Positions 1-46,261 of a DNA stretch of 64,000 nt are shown here, piece after piece; within the stretch, counting starts at the first letter, position 1, and each line of letters opens with the position of its first letter. The notes under the pieces are model-generated. The model saw only the letters and a list, made by a program, of their open reading frames with translations. It made no database searches and had not been told where the DNA came from. Made by a program: the position numbers and the translations under genes. Origin of the DNA: Cristatella mucedo (taxonomy: Eukaryota; Bryozoa; Phylactolaemata; Cristatellidae). The DNA lies in NCBI GenBank assembly GCA_009760855.2, contig WPIO01000214.1, positions 1 through 64,000 of the forward strand. Direction: 5' to 3'.

Positions 1-299
1 ATCGAAGCACACCTATAACAGTCTATCATAGCCAAAGCCAAGTCGCGCTTCTATAAGAATACGTTGAATCGCAGATGCGCAATCCACAAATGCTGGTGCC
101 TACCATCAAGTATCTCCTTAGCTGCTCGCAGGTTAGCTCCTAACCAAGTGATCCGTGTGGTGACCTTGCCGGTCGCTTCTCTAGCTTCTTTGTCAGCAAG
201 GTAGACACGATCAGAGAGTTCTTTGTCAACACGATAGACAAGATCAGAGATTCCGTTCTTAAGGTAGTGCCCTCCGTAACAACCCCGCGAAGGACTTCT

Positions 300-1740
300 C
301 TCCTTCAACTCCGTGCAGCACCTCAATGTCTGCATTCAAGGCGGCCAGGCGTGATGTCATCGTGAAATTAATCTCCCTGTCAAAGGAGACCACAAGCTCT
401 CTAGACCTTATGCCTAGTGTCTTACTTCTGCGATGTATAGATCTGCTGCAGCTGTCGTGCATGACTGACATCATAAATCTGTCCTTGGCCTCAGGTCTTG
501 TTCCGGCACCTTTCAAAAAGACTGCAGTTAGGCCACTCAATAAGAAAGCAGCACTAGGCCAAGGGGAGCTGGAGCAAGGTCAAGGTCTGCGCAGTCTCCC
601 TACTGCCTTTCATATCTGAGACATTAGAGCAGATAGTGGAAGACTAACTAAACTATGACTATGAAGCTTCAAACTTTGAAAGTTCCAATCTAGTTTTACC
701 AAGTCAGCATTTCTTCGGGTATATAAAATGACCTTCTGAGGAATGCAGACTTAGGTAAAGTCTCTGTGTTTCTTCTTCCTGATCTTTCGGAAACTTTTCA
801 TACCATTGACTACCAAGTCCTTATCGAACGCCTTTCATCTTGCCTCGGCATCACTGGCACAGTGCTGCAATAGTTTAGGTTATATCTTAGTGAGAGACTC
901 CGGAGTATTGATGTAATGTATAAAGATCATTTGCAGAACCACTTGAGTAAGGGGGTACACCAGGGCTCTGCTAGTCCACTTCTTTGACAATTTATCCTCT
1001 TCCTCTTGCCGATGAGATCGACAAGCACAATCTATGCCTACGCTGCTATGTAGATGACACACAGCTGTACCTGTGCTTTGATCTTTCCCAGCCTTCCAAG
1101 ACGTCGAATTCTCTCAACTCTCATGCTGAATGTTTTGCTGACACCAACTCGTGGATGGCAAGAGAAATTCACAAATTTAATGATGATAAAACCAACGTAC
1201 TAGTTTTAGAAAAATAAAGTGTGACTCAGAAATTGGGAAGCTCAATGCTCAAACTTGGCCCTGCAAGCATATCCACTGGAGCATCTGCCCAAAGTCTAGG
1301 TATCCTGTCATAAAGTGACCTGTCACTAGACAACCGTATAAGCTCTGAAGTAAAGTCCGCCAACTTTCAGCTACGCAGTATTGCTGAAATTCGGGCTTGT
1401 TTAAACAGGGATACTACATCAAAATTTGTCCATGCATTTGTACCATCCCATCTCAACTTCTGTAAGTCACTGCTTGCTGGTCTACCGGCCTGTGCATCAG
1501 GTGCTTACAGCTGGTGCAAAACTCAGCAGCTAAGCTTGTTTGTCGTGAATTTTAAGTTGCCGCATTGCACCACTTCTGGCTGACTTGTACTGGCTCCCAC
1601 ATCAAGCAGGACATCGACTTCAAGGTTTCGCCACCCACTCTTAGGTCCCTCCGTTTGCTAGCTCCAGCTCACCGATAAGAACTCCTTGCTGATCGTTCCT
1701 CTGACTCAAGTCGCATAGCTCAGCCTCAAGCCAACCGCAA
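300..1740 (+). mobile_element. decayed non-LTR retrotransposon (LINE family A, CR1/L2-like RT)
   Basis: Broken reverse transcriptase reading frames run left to right. The stretch at 326-619 (containing LLLRCIDLLQLSCMTD) and the one at 984-1217 (containing YVDDTQLYLCFDLSQPS) match, piece by piece, the better copy at 17.74-19.56 kb. Downstream 1370-1660 still resembles the C-terminal part (AEIRAC, HAFVPS, the LLAGLPAC region) but is frameshifted and carries stops. The catalytic box reads YVDD here, against YADD in the other copy. No endonuclease domain is seen, so the copy is 5'-truncated and dead. The CR1/L2 assignment is inferred from the FRSYLSG, GVPQGSVLGP and YADDTQLY motif series of the sister copy. 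Confidence 0.8.
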
Positions 1741-1837
1741 ACCCGTCGAAGACCGTTTGTCTAGCTCGTATGCTCGGCCAATGCTCGGAGCATTGGCCGA
1801 GTCCCTGAGATTGTCTTTCTGTTGTCCTGCTTGCGAG

Positions 1838-1955
1838 TGCTGATGCCGTGCATCGTGCATCGCCAACTCGTCGCCACCGCAAGCGGCGGCGATGGCCGTC
1901 GAGGCTCTCCTGTCGCTATGCAAAAAGAGGCTGTTCAATCAGCGAGTGTTTAACT
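1838..1955 (+). repeat. 3' part of tRNA-derived SINE
   Basis: The segment with CGCCACCGCAAG, GATGGCCGT, GAGGCTCTCCTG, TCGCTATGCAAAAAGAGG and CTGTTCAATCAG matches in order the bodies of the fuller SINE copies at 15470 and 26095. The tRNA-like head is missing or too decayed to see. Confidence 0.6.
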
Positions 1956-2639
1956 GCAGCTAGCTTTAGCCTTTAGCTTGCCAGCCGGCTGATCACTGCC
2001 TCGATCGCGTGACCATAATAATCGCTTGTCATAGTCGTCGCTACCTTGTCATTTATGCATCTCTCTGCCGGCCTGCGTGGACGTTATCTACTTTCTCATC
2101 GTACTCTTCTAGCGGAACTGTCGACCCGACGACAGCAACCACCCAAAAAGCTACGCATCGCAGCTCTTTCGTCTGTGGCAAAATGCACAACTGCCATTGG
2201 ATAACTCTCTCAAGTCCACGAAGCACGTGCTCGCCTCCCCTGCGAAATCGGGTTTGGGGATGTGGTCTTGGCCGTGAAGCCTCTTTTCTGTCTGACTCAT
2301 GCTCGGACCCAGATCGGCCCTTGACATACGGGTAGCAATTCATTTGGCTGCGTCCTTTGGCTAGGGTCGTCGCCCTTAGATCGGCCAGCCTATCCCAAGC
2401 GGGCTGGTATCGGGGCCGGAGAGGGGAAGGGGGTGGTTTGAGGCGATTACGGAACTCGGCACCAGTGGCACAGTGAGACCTTTCGGCCAGCCTCTTCCCC
2501 TTACCAAAAATTGCTGCAACATATCTCTACCGCAGAAAAAATGCAAAAAACACTCTACAGATGGCTTCTAGAGTCGAGACTGTTTTATTAACTGTCGTAA
2601 AGTTATAAGGTGGCTATCACAGCTTTAACTTAGTGAATC
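1956..2639. other. spacer without a recognised gene
   Basis: Nothing convincing was found here. The overlapping antisense frames at 2009-2343 are short, show no family motif and have no splice context. Confidence 0.4.
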
Positions 2640-5018
2640 ATTTTGGCCTTGAACGTGGCAAACTTGTCAAATATTTTCCAGTGTTTCTGTATGCTTAACA
2701 AGGCCAAATCGGAGAGTCGATCTTATTTCACTGCTGCTCTCAGATAAGAGAGGATTATCTTTACCGTTGCCAAAGGAACGTTCACAATTGGCAACTGATA
2801 TTGCTATGGTGAAAGAAACTTGCAATGGAAACTCACAAATTAGGAAACACATCTTCTCCGTAACTGACGATGAAAGACATGAGTTCCAGTGAGGTCTTTT
2901 GTGCCTAGTCGTGACGTGTGGCAAGAAGCATTTTACAATAATATATTTCGTTGTGCAGCTATGTTCGACCAAAGACTGAACGGCAGAAGCCTCCAAGATC
3001 TAAACACTGCTGGCAGAGCTTAGTCTGGTCGAGTGTCTTCAAAAGCTTCTCAATTTCCACAAGAAACCAAATTTAGCATCAAGATCTGCGAACCGGAAAA
3101 ACCTAGTTGTAATTTCTTGTCGGAGATAGTGTATGCTGTTCTTCATTATTCTTGAAATCCCCCCTTTGCCGAGAGACCAAACTCTCGAGAGACTTCTCCG
3201 GGCATCTGCGTCCTTCGGCGGATTCTTCGTTCAACTGCAACTACCCGCAATTCACATCTCCTTTTGACATATAGTAGCGATTATTGGCACAGGTCTTCTC
3301 AAAGTCTTGACAACTCAATCTCAAGAGAGTTCATCTTTGGATCCTGCAGTGTTTTCTGAACGCGAGCAATCTTTCTGAGTATACTGCACCAAAATGGCAA
3401 TGTAGCCAAAAAGTTAAAGTTCGAGATACAAATAGGAGCCTGCCAGCTTCACTTCTTGTTTCAAGTGTTCCAATTGTACCCTCAGACAGTTGCTCCAAAA
3501 AGACCTACGATGGCGCTGTTCAGTCAATCATTGATAGTTTTCACCGCCTCAAGCTTGCAACTCAACAAAAACTCAACTCTTGCACTCAACCCTGTTGCTT
3601 TAGAGCCACGTTTGACAGTGAAGTTATGGTTAAGATTGTATTCAGTTCTTCCAACTTCAGTGTTGATCTTGAAAAGAATGAGCAGATGTTCTCTATTATT
3701 TCAAAAAGATAATGACAAAACGGAATCTTAACTTGCAGCAGGAACTCCTCCCCTGCCAGTTTCAAGCTGTGGTTATCATAGTTTACAGAAGGGTCTTCTC
3801 ATTTCTGGACAGTATTCTTTTTGGACACTTCACAAATGGTCATACGTGACTTCTGCGTTTTTGGAACACTACCACCTGCTACCTTGCAGGCACATTTGGT
3901 CTGATTCGAGTTTGTCCAAGATGAGACCCGCAATTACTGCAGCATCTTTCGAGTAGATTTGGAGAAACTCTTTGATTTTGACTGCTTTTTTTGCAAAATC
4001 AATATCGACATATCTATTTACCTCGGACATCTGTTTACAGTGTGCCAAATCTGGAGTTGAGTCAAACAGAATTCCATAGTACTTTTTTCGCCGTATGTCA
4101 CAGAGTAGCTGGTCTCTGACTGCGGATGCAAGTAAACTGAAAGAACTCTTTTGAAATTTGAGGAGACAGATAAGAGACTGGCTGAGCTAGAAGATGAAGA
4201 AGTCCCAAGAAGTTTCCAATGTTTTTCTTACCAACCAGGCCAATACTCTCATGGTGACCACGCAATGCCAGGTTTTGAGAAACTGAGAACTTGATGCAGG
4301 CGAAAACTCTCTTTAGAACTTCTTGCTTGCTATTGTCATTTTTTCCGATGTCTGCCTCAATAACAGTATACATTCCACTTCCTCTGAGAAGTCTGCTCTC
4401 TATTTCTTTTCCGTGCGGCGAAAGCCTGACGGTGGGAAGGGCTATTTTCATGGGCAATTAGCTTTTCAGGTTTCTTCCACTGGCTAAGCCTATTTTGCCA
4501 ATTCAAGCGACGATCGGGAATCTTGGTTGAACATGGGAAAGAGCAATACAGCAGAAGCAATATATTCCGACTGTTTTTAGGGAGAGTAGATCAGCCAGGT
4601 CCTGCTAACGTCATGCCCATCAGCAAGTTGCCTCTTGAATTAGGTTTGCTCATGGCTTGATTCACCTTCCCCAGAAAATGGACATTTTTTTGAGACAGGC
4701 TTGAACAGAGGTCTGGTCAAACTTCAAGTAGCCAATATCATTCGTGGTCAGCACTTGGGATGTTGCAGTAGATTCCGTATCTTCTCCTCTTGCGGGAATG
4801 TTTGAATCCCCGAGGTCCGAATAGCCACTGTCTTACTCCTTCTCCAACAGCGAAGCTTCTTGCTTTCACGAAGCTTTCATCTAGCAGACAGCGCTTGTTT
4901 CTCCAGTCTGCTGTCTTGCTATCAGACTCTTCACTGTTTCCCCCCCCCCTGCTCTTCCCAGCTCTTGTATTTGTCTCCGTCCTGCACGCTTTCGTCCTCC
5001 TCAGACTGTTCTTCCGCA

Positions 5019-5055
<37 letters not shown>

Positions 5056-5305
5056 ATTAACAGCAATTTCTGATGCCTTTCTGCGCCTTCTCTGCGTCTT
5101 CAGCTCTGTCTTCTTCAAGAAACCGTGCTGCACTTTGGTGGACTTTGGCTATCGCTTCTTTCTTCTCCTCGAGTTCTCGTTTTTTGCGCTGGGCACCACG
5201 TGACCTTTCTTCCTCCAGTGTCTTCTCAAAATAGAACGAGGTGACCAAAAAATGTGCAGGCGGTGCAATTCGCGGATACAGGTCTGGATTAGCACTGACT
5301 TTCAC
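2640..5305 (-). pseudogene. decayed hAT-type transposase (TTF-type zinc finger, DUF4371, dimerisation domain)
   Basis: Read on the minus strand, fragments appear in the order of a ZMYM1-like hAT transposase. At 4560-4357 there is a TTF-type zinc-finger remnant (LLLYCSFPCS, WKKPEKLIAHENSPSHRQA). At 4457-4098 there is a DUF4371 segment (NLALRGHHESIG, NIGNFLGLLHLLA). At about 4090-3885 there is a segment containing ILFDSTPDLAHCKQMSEV. At 2996-2667 there is a hAT C-terminal dimerisation remnant (SVANCERSF, then SSEIRSTLRFGL). The frames are shifted against each other and contain stops, so the element is inactive. A lysine/arginine/glutamate-rich frame at 5305-5057 (82 residues) and the (CT)n-interrupted frame at 5133-4738 may be its N-terminal part, but this is uncertain. 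No terminal inverted repeats were identified. Confidence 0.75.
5021..5054. repeat. (CT)n microsatellite
   Basis: An uninterrupted CT dinucleotide run, inside the N-terminal part of the decayed transposase. Confidence 0.95.
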
Positions 5306-5982
5306 AGCGTTGACTCCGTCTCAGGAGGAAGAGGTTGAGCCTTGGTGGAGCATATGACAATATGGCTCGGGAAGATGACAAGTGCCGACGTCGTCTACGC
5401 TGGCGATGGCCAAGGACATTCTACTTTGAAATCAAGATCGGTGTTCTCACGCGCAAATTTGTATAAGAAATAAGCGCAATCCATTTTGCTTTTGACGCCT
5501 CCTTGACCTTGGCGATCGGGGACGGCTGCCCCCCCCCCCCCCCCGCCCGCTCACCCCCTGCTATGCCACTGGGCCGCACGCGCGTGTATCTATGGAATCC
5601 GAACCCGTACGGTCGACCCTTCCGATTGGCCAGTACATTTTCGAGTCGCTGCCGCTGCGGTGGGGCGCGTCTACTGCTCATCGTCTTCGATTCGTGCTAA
5701 ACGCACGCATGTCTCTGCGTTCACTGGTTTAGCTGCGATCTAGTCACGATTGTCCAGAGCCGCGTGTTTTTCGTGATCCGAAGGCCGGTCGGACGGCGAT
5801 GACGTCGATCGAGTCAGTCCTGCTTGCCGGTCCCGCGCTTAAGTAGGCAGGGCGTGCCCGTGCGGCGCGAGCGCCCGCCGCCGCCTCCTTGGCCAGTGCG
5901 TCGTCTTCGCGGATGCTAATGAACCCGCGCTCCGCCAGAAGCTCGCCGGCGTCAGATATAAGGCGGCGGCAGCATCGCCAGT
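5306..5982. other. upstream region of the transporter gene
   Basis: GC-rich sequence with a C-run at 5529-5544. The short sequence GATATAAGG at about 5955 is a weak TATA-like element about 25 bp before the proposed start codon, too close to be a confident promoter. An in-frame TAA at 5959-5961 lies just upstream of the proposed ATG. Confidence 0.35.
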
Positions 5983-40265
<34,283 letters not shown>

Positions 40266-40732
40266 GCCACTGGGTTCCACACTCTCGTGTGTGTGCACAG
40301 CCGCTTCGGCGGTCGCAGCAGCGGCTGTGCAGCCACTTCGACCGCTGGGCTCACGCAGTTAAAGTGAGCTCGTGCCGTTTGCCGGTCAAGGTCGAGTCAC
40401 TTCGCTGACACGTCATCGCCCTTCGGTGGCATTCTATGGCACTTGCTGTCGGCGACACTCACTGTCAGTTCTTCTAGTCCTCGGGTCCTCTTCGGACTCC
40501 CCTGGCGCCCCCTCCCGTGAATAACCGCCTCGCAGCAGGGGCTGTGACCTCACGACCCAGGAGCCGCATGCGTGCCTGGCCTGCGCACGTGGCGATCCAG
40601 CTGAGGTCGGCAGCTACCGACAGCAGCAGCAGCGGCGGCATGAGCGTGCCGGCCAGTGCACTGCTTCGGGCTCTCCGCCCTGGGGGCCCGCTTCCATTAG
40701 CAGCAATGCCTTGTCAAGCGATATTTACTCCG

Positions 40733-40738
40733 AATAAA
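40733..40738 (+). promoter_or_regulatory. polyadenylation signal of the transporter gene
   Basis: AATAAA about 470 bases after the stop codon at 40265, the first canonical one downstream, implying a 3' UTR of about 0.5 kb. Confidence 0.55.
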
Positions 40739-41658
40739 CTCGCCCGCGGGCACAAAACGCCCTTTCTCTGCCCTTAAGACCGTCTGCAGCGGTCTGCTCT
40801 CTCCCACCAGTTGCTCTGCGGTGACCTTGGCATTCGTTTCCCTTCAAGGCTGCTTCAGCTGGAAGGGGGAGAGGAGGTGTGGCTGACTGCTGGCCAGCGC
40901 CTGCAGCTGACAAGTGAATGGAATTCCTAAGCAGCTGCTGCTGCTGCCGCTCCGCAGCATATTACCAGGGATGTGGCTGGTTGGCTGCTGGGGAGAGCAT
41001 GGCCGTGCAAGCTGCATATCACCATTGCGTGCCGACGCGTCTGTCGAGAGCAAGTATGCATTCGCTCGGTCATTGTTCTCTTGGCCTTCGGCGAGAAGCT
41101 GCCCAACGCTTTTGCGAAACCAGCTGTCCGTTGCCATCGGCAACTAGGACCTGAGGGTACCTACCGATATGGCTTTCGCCGGCCTGTGCGTCTGGATGTC
41201 CCAGTCCATGCGTGGAGGTCAGAGGTCAGAGCTGATGAGTTTCTGTCCCTTCGAAAGTTTTCGAGACGGCTCCTCCGTCAAATCCATCGAAATTCGGTCT
41301 AGGCATTACGGCAAGGTGGTCACTCATCGTTTAGGGAGTGGCCAGACTAACCTGGAAGTGAGATCTTCCTTGATCTGGGATATCCTGCCCGATCGGTCAC
41401 TTATTCCGAGTTTATCCTTTGCGACGGTTTGTCCGTGCTAGCGTTGCACTGGATGAATGCCCCACCTCTCATCCAAAGAACTCCGCTCGCTCGCTTTTGA
41501 GTTGATTGCAGTAGACTCTCACAGCAGAACAGCCTCCCCAGTAGCGGTTGCTGTGCCGAGGTCGGCAGAGCATCTTTGCCGTGAGAGCACTATACTTAGA
41601 GTGCATTGGTTTTGTTGTTCTTACTGTTTATTTGTTCTAACTGTTCTTTCTTTTGTTG

Positions 41659-41708
<50 letters not shown>
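41659..41708. repeat. (CTA)n trinucleotide microsatellite
   Basis: About 17 tandem CTA/ACT units. Confidence 0.97.
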
Positions 41709-41709
<1 letters not shown>

Positions 41710-42094
41710 TTTCTCGACTAGAAAGATAGTTCCGGGTGCATTAAGCTATGCATCTTAGCAGTTCAAGTACGTAGGTGGTACTGCTGACCGGCTTATACCC
41801 ATGGGAGCACATTTGTAACTTCAATCGCGCTTAATAGTGCTCAGTGGCCTAGTTCAGCAGTCATAATACTTTAGAGAACTACAATTCTGCTGCGCCAGAG
41901 AATTGATGCAATTTTTATTTTTTCAGTTGTGATACTAACAGAAAAATAGAAATTAAGGATGCTACATTATGTTTGAGTAGTTTAGCTTAAATTACAAACC
42001 GACGTATTCATTTCTAATCGGACGAAAATTGTATTACCATTAAATAATACCAAAAGCAGTGTTTCATCACGAAATCACTTTTATGAGTTCACAT

Positions 42095-42230
42095 AAGCAT
42101 GAGCAAATGTAAAGTGCCTAGAAAGAGATTATGTTCTCGGAGGGCGCAAATCAAATGCATTATTATTATTACTTTTACATTATCAAATGCATTATTATTA
42201 TTATTACTATTGTTATTATCACCATTATGA
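42095..42230 (+). repeat. LINE family A 3' tail with (ATT)n
   Basis: GAGCAAATGTAAAGTGCCTA, AAAGAGATTATGTTCTC, GGAGGGCGCAAATCAAATG, then ATT repeats with the CAAATGCATTATT unit duplicated. Confidence 0.8.
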
Positions 42231-43017
42231 GGTTATTTACGAAAAACACTGCGACATCACAGTGTTCAGCGTCAAGCTCTGAATTGTTTAAATTAGCCGT
42301 AAATCGCGTGAGGCGCAGAACCGGCGAGAAGAGCGAGAGCTCTCTCGGGCTCTCGTCTGAAGAGCTCTCTCGTCCGTCTGCCGGATGAGGCTCTATATGT
42401 ATCTCCATCCATCTGCGGCCGGCTGACTGAAAGCTAGAGTGCCAACGTGAGCTGAAGCAAGATTGCAATGTCGACTTGGTGCTGCCTCTGGTAATGTGCC
42501 TCGGGACGTTATCTTGAAAGCCCAACCACTAAAATATACTCGCCCAGCGTATCGTACATATGTCCTGTCCTGCAGCCCCCTCCCCCCCCCGAACGGACAC
42601 CGGACGTCCTGCTCAAATGAATAATTACCTTTCTCTGCATGAGAGCATTGGCCCAACACTAAAGTCTGCGTAACGTCGACACGATTGTTTAGACTCGGCT
42701 CTCTTAGGTACTTGCACATGCTTCCTACCGCTTCTCCAACTCTGCTTCCTTTAGCAGCGCCGCCCCGCCCCCCCCCCTCTCCAGCCAGCCTTAGTGGACT
42801 GCTTTTGGAGACGGACTCGGCGGCTGCTTGCTTATCGGTCGATCTCGTGCTTCTCTTTCTAAACTCTTCGAGGTACCTCTTTGAAAGCGATTTAGTTCTC
42901 TTAGTTTCCACAAAAAAGTATACGCTTATTTTCGCTATTTTTACAAAGTCGCGATTCCAATCTCCAGCGATGCAGCCAGTGTCGCCGCACGGAACCCGCA
43001 GCAGCGTATTGATCCAA

Positions 43018-43020
<3 letters not shown>

Positions 43021-43057
<37 letters not shown>

Positions 43058-43058
43058 G

Positions 43059-43099
<41 letters not shown>
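43021..43099. repeat. (AC)n followed by (AT)n
   Basis: CA run, CGCGCG bridge, then TA run. Confidence 0.97.
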
Positions 43100-43104
<5 letters not shown>

Positions 43105-43226
43105 ATCCAAAGTAAACCAGCAGAGCCAAGAGCAGGCAAAAGCGAGCGGCCGCGTCAGACTCTGAGTTCTGGCCACGGCTTCCCAGCCACAAGGACGAAT
43201 CGAGTCTCGCCTTCGCTCGGCCGCTC

Positions 43227-43238
43227 TCTCCCTCTCTC

Positions 43239-43295
<57 letters not shown>

Positions 43296-43296
43296 T
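43227..43296. repeat. (CT)n microsatellite
   Basis: CT run with a few CCC interruptions. Confidence 0.95.
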
Positions 43297-43676
43297 TCTG
43301 AAACACCTCGGTGCGAGCGATCATTCGCGAGCACGGGTCCGAACTACGCTTGCCCAGATCCTGCCGTGGCGGACGCATCCGTGCGAGCCAAAATAACGCT
43401 TTCGGGGACAGAGTGCTCAAACGGAAGCTTCTTAAATGTCAAATTTCAGCGTGAGAACAAGAGCGCCTCGGCGGCGCGTGTGCGCTCGCGTCCGTTCCTC
43501 GCGCTGCCGCACGCATCGCGCGTGCGTGCGCGCAGATTGAGACGCGAGATCGGCGAAAGAAAGCTCGAGAAAGCGGACGATTCTGGGTCCGGCGCTGCTG
43601 GATCGAGACGTCGCTTGCTCTCCGATCTCTCGCCGTTTATCGTGCCACTTCTCGCGGCTTCGTCGTCTGGTTCAGG

Positions 43677-43859
43677 TCACTCCTGCTGCTCGGGGCAGGC
43701 GTGGCAGCGAACCAGGCCACGTTTGTCGCACTGCACGCACTTGAGCGACGGCTTGAAAGCATTGGCCAGAGGCGACTTCTTGCTCCCGCCGCATGTCGAG
43801 CAGGGCACGAAGCGCAGTCCGCCGCAGTGTGTGCAGGTCGGGTGGACGCCTTCTATTTT
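43677..43859 (-). CDS. GRXCR1-like: GRXCR-like exon 4 (CxxC repeats, stop)
   Basis: The acceptor CCACTTGCAG (minus strand) precedes KIEGVHPTCTHCGGLRFVPC and CSTCGGSKKSP, ending KCVQCDKRGLVRCHACPEQQ and E before TGA. Four CxxC pairs match the zinc-binding tail of GRXCR proteins. Confidence 0.88.
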   Translation of the reverse strand, partial: KIEGVHPTCTHCGGLRFVPCSTCGGSKKSPLANAFKPSLKCVQCDKRGLVRCHACPEQQE

Positions 43860-44440
43860 CTGCAAGTGGAGACGACTCTCTCAAGGCAGGAAGTGTTCGC
43901 TCGCGTTCGCAGCAGCGCCCGCGTCTACCGGGCGCCTGCTGTGCAGCAGTCCGTGTGTCCGCAATGCCGTCGCGAAGTGCCAGCGGCGGCTCTAACCTGG
44001 AATGACTGCAGCAGAGCTCTCAGCTCTCCCGCCTCGTTCAGCTGCACGACGCGCACGGCGTCCTGAAGAAAGAACAAGCGCGTCGGCGGTTAAAGGTCGT
44101 GAGCGATTTGGCGATGGCCCCCGAAACTCTCAGATATCGGTCGCGGTGCGGGCATTTTCAGGCCGGCGAGCGATTTGGCGATGGCCCCCGAAACTCTCAG
44201 ATATCGGTCGCGGTGCGGGCATTTTCAGGCCGGCGGCGGACCGCCATCGCTCGCCACCATTTCTCGAAGAACTCCCTTGCCCTCCTCCTCTCTCTCTCTC
44301 TCTCTCCCTCGCTATCTCTACCCGTCTGTCTGACTCTGTCTCTCTTTCCGTCCGTCCCTGTCTTTGTCTCTCTCTCTCTTTTTGCCTCTGTCTCTCTGTT
44401 TCTGTGTCTGTATCTCTGTGTCACCGTCTCCATCTCTGTC

Positions 44441-44488
<48 letters not shown>

Positions 44489-46200
44489 CCTCTCTCTCTC
44501 TCTCTCTCACCTGGCAGCGGATTGGCGGACACGTCGAACAAGTGGGCAGGCCGGTAACTGCCGTTTCGACGAACTATCGCCGTGTTCCGCCTCGATCCAC
44601 TCGAGGTACGTCACCAGCGCTCAGCTCAAATAGCGAGACCCACAGTGGTTGCCCGGCAATTTTTCGCGATCGCAGTGCACCCGCTGCACGTCCATTCATC
44701 ACGCATGCGCGTTCTCTTAAAACGGTCGGCAAGCGGAGCAGTAAGCAGTAAGGAATGGGGCATCGTTGGGGCGGTGCCAGCGAGCGGGTCGGAGCTTTCT
44801 CGAGAGCGCTAATGGAGAAGTTTGCCGGGAAGTTTGGTCGATCGCACGAAACGCGGCCGCCGTGCGATATGCCGCCGTTATAGGAGCAGTCGCCGAACGG
44901 CTGACTGTCTTCGCCACCGAGATTAGCCGATCTCGGCCGCGATGCTCCGCGACGCACGCTCGCTGTGAGCGAGGGCGCCACTAGTCGCCAAGGGCGCCGC
45001 TAGACCTCAGCAGGCGGCCCTCGGCTCGGCGGCCGGCGCCAATAGGCGCTCGGGCTGGCTCGACTTCCTCCTTCGGCGGCGCCTCAGCTTCTGCCTTCGG
45101 GGGGGGGGGGAGACTTCGCTAGTCACGCCTCTCTCGAGGACGAGGCCCCCGACGACGCCAACGACCTTCGTCCTGTCAGGTGCTCAGCGACATCCTTCGC
45201 AGCCACTGCTGACGACGCCATCTGTGAGTCTCAGGCCGACTAGCTCAGGAGGTGCTCTTTCCCGAGCTAAAAAAGCCGACGCACGTGGCGCCCGACTTGC
45301 CCCCCCCCCCCGCCGCAGCAGCAGACCGCTCGCTTACGCCCACGTGGTCGCCGCCGGCGAACAGCTGCGGCACGGCAACCTCGCGGCAGCCGAGGCGCCG
45401 ACAGAGCTCGACGTAGTGGTCGCGTCGCTCCGACACGTCCCGCTCCTCGTAGCGAACTCGGTGCGTCTGCAAGATCTTCTTGACGACGGCGCACCTGTCG
45501 TACGTCTCGCGAACGGCCTTCAGCGACGTCGTGTAGAAGCACACTCGGCCCTCCTCCGCGAGACGGTAGCACTTCTGCAACGGCACACGAGACGAGACGG
45601 CGAGCCCTGAGCTACGCCGCTAGCTTTATCTGATATGCTAACGATAGGCGTGGCGCTCTCATTGCGTGCTTGAGTCGGAAGTGCTCTCTCTCGCTCTCGC
45701 TTTCGGTAGCCATGTTGATAAGGCATATTCGTGGGATGCCAGAGATGCGGGCTTCGCTGCGACCACGATTAGACGAGACATTTCGAGAAGATTCCTCAGC
45801 AGCGCCTTCGGGCTGCCGAGCTCGTTCGACAAGAAGCTCGGCGATATAGCGAGTAGAACTAGCTGAAGTCCAGGTGAAGCTAGCAGCAAGAGATAAGATG
45901 GCCGCCAGGGTGGAGCCGGTGTCAGTTGCTTGTGGCCAGCTGCCGAAGCAGAGCAGAGGAGCCCGGCGGAGCAGAGCAGCTCCTCAGCTTGCTGCCGCAG
46001 GGCGTCCAAACCATGCACCGTCATTGACTGCGATTCTCGGCAAAAATAAGAGCCAATCGCGAAGTACTGCGTTTAGAGAGCACCTTACCAAATTTCCCGG
46101 AATTTCGGGAAATGACACGCATTCCAATCGCCGCCACGCTAAGTTCAGGCCCGTCGACCAGGCAAGTGGATCGCGATGCGCTAATATTCCCGAACTTTGA

Positions 46201-46261
<61 letters not shown>

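Larger units (their letters stand above)
40760..43676. other. spacer between the transporter and the GRXCR-like gene
   Basis: Convergent intergenic region. It holds a (CTA)n microsatellite, a LINE-A tail, adjacent (AC)n/(AT)n runs and a (CT)n run. The long plus-strand frame 42685-43995 runs through these repeats and antisense to real GRXCR exons, so it is not accepted. Confidence 0.5.

Noticed and set aside
42685-43995. 436-codon plus-strand frame
   Set aside because: It crosses (AC)n, (AT)n and (CT)n runs and is antisense to the well-supported GRXCR-like exon 4.
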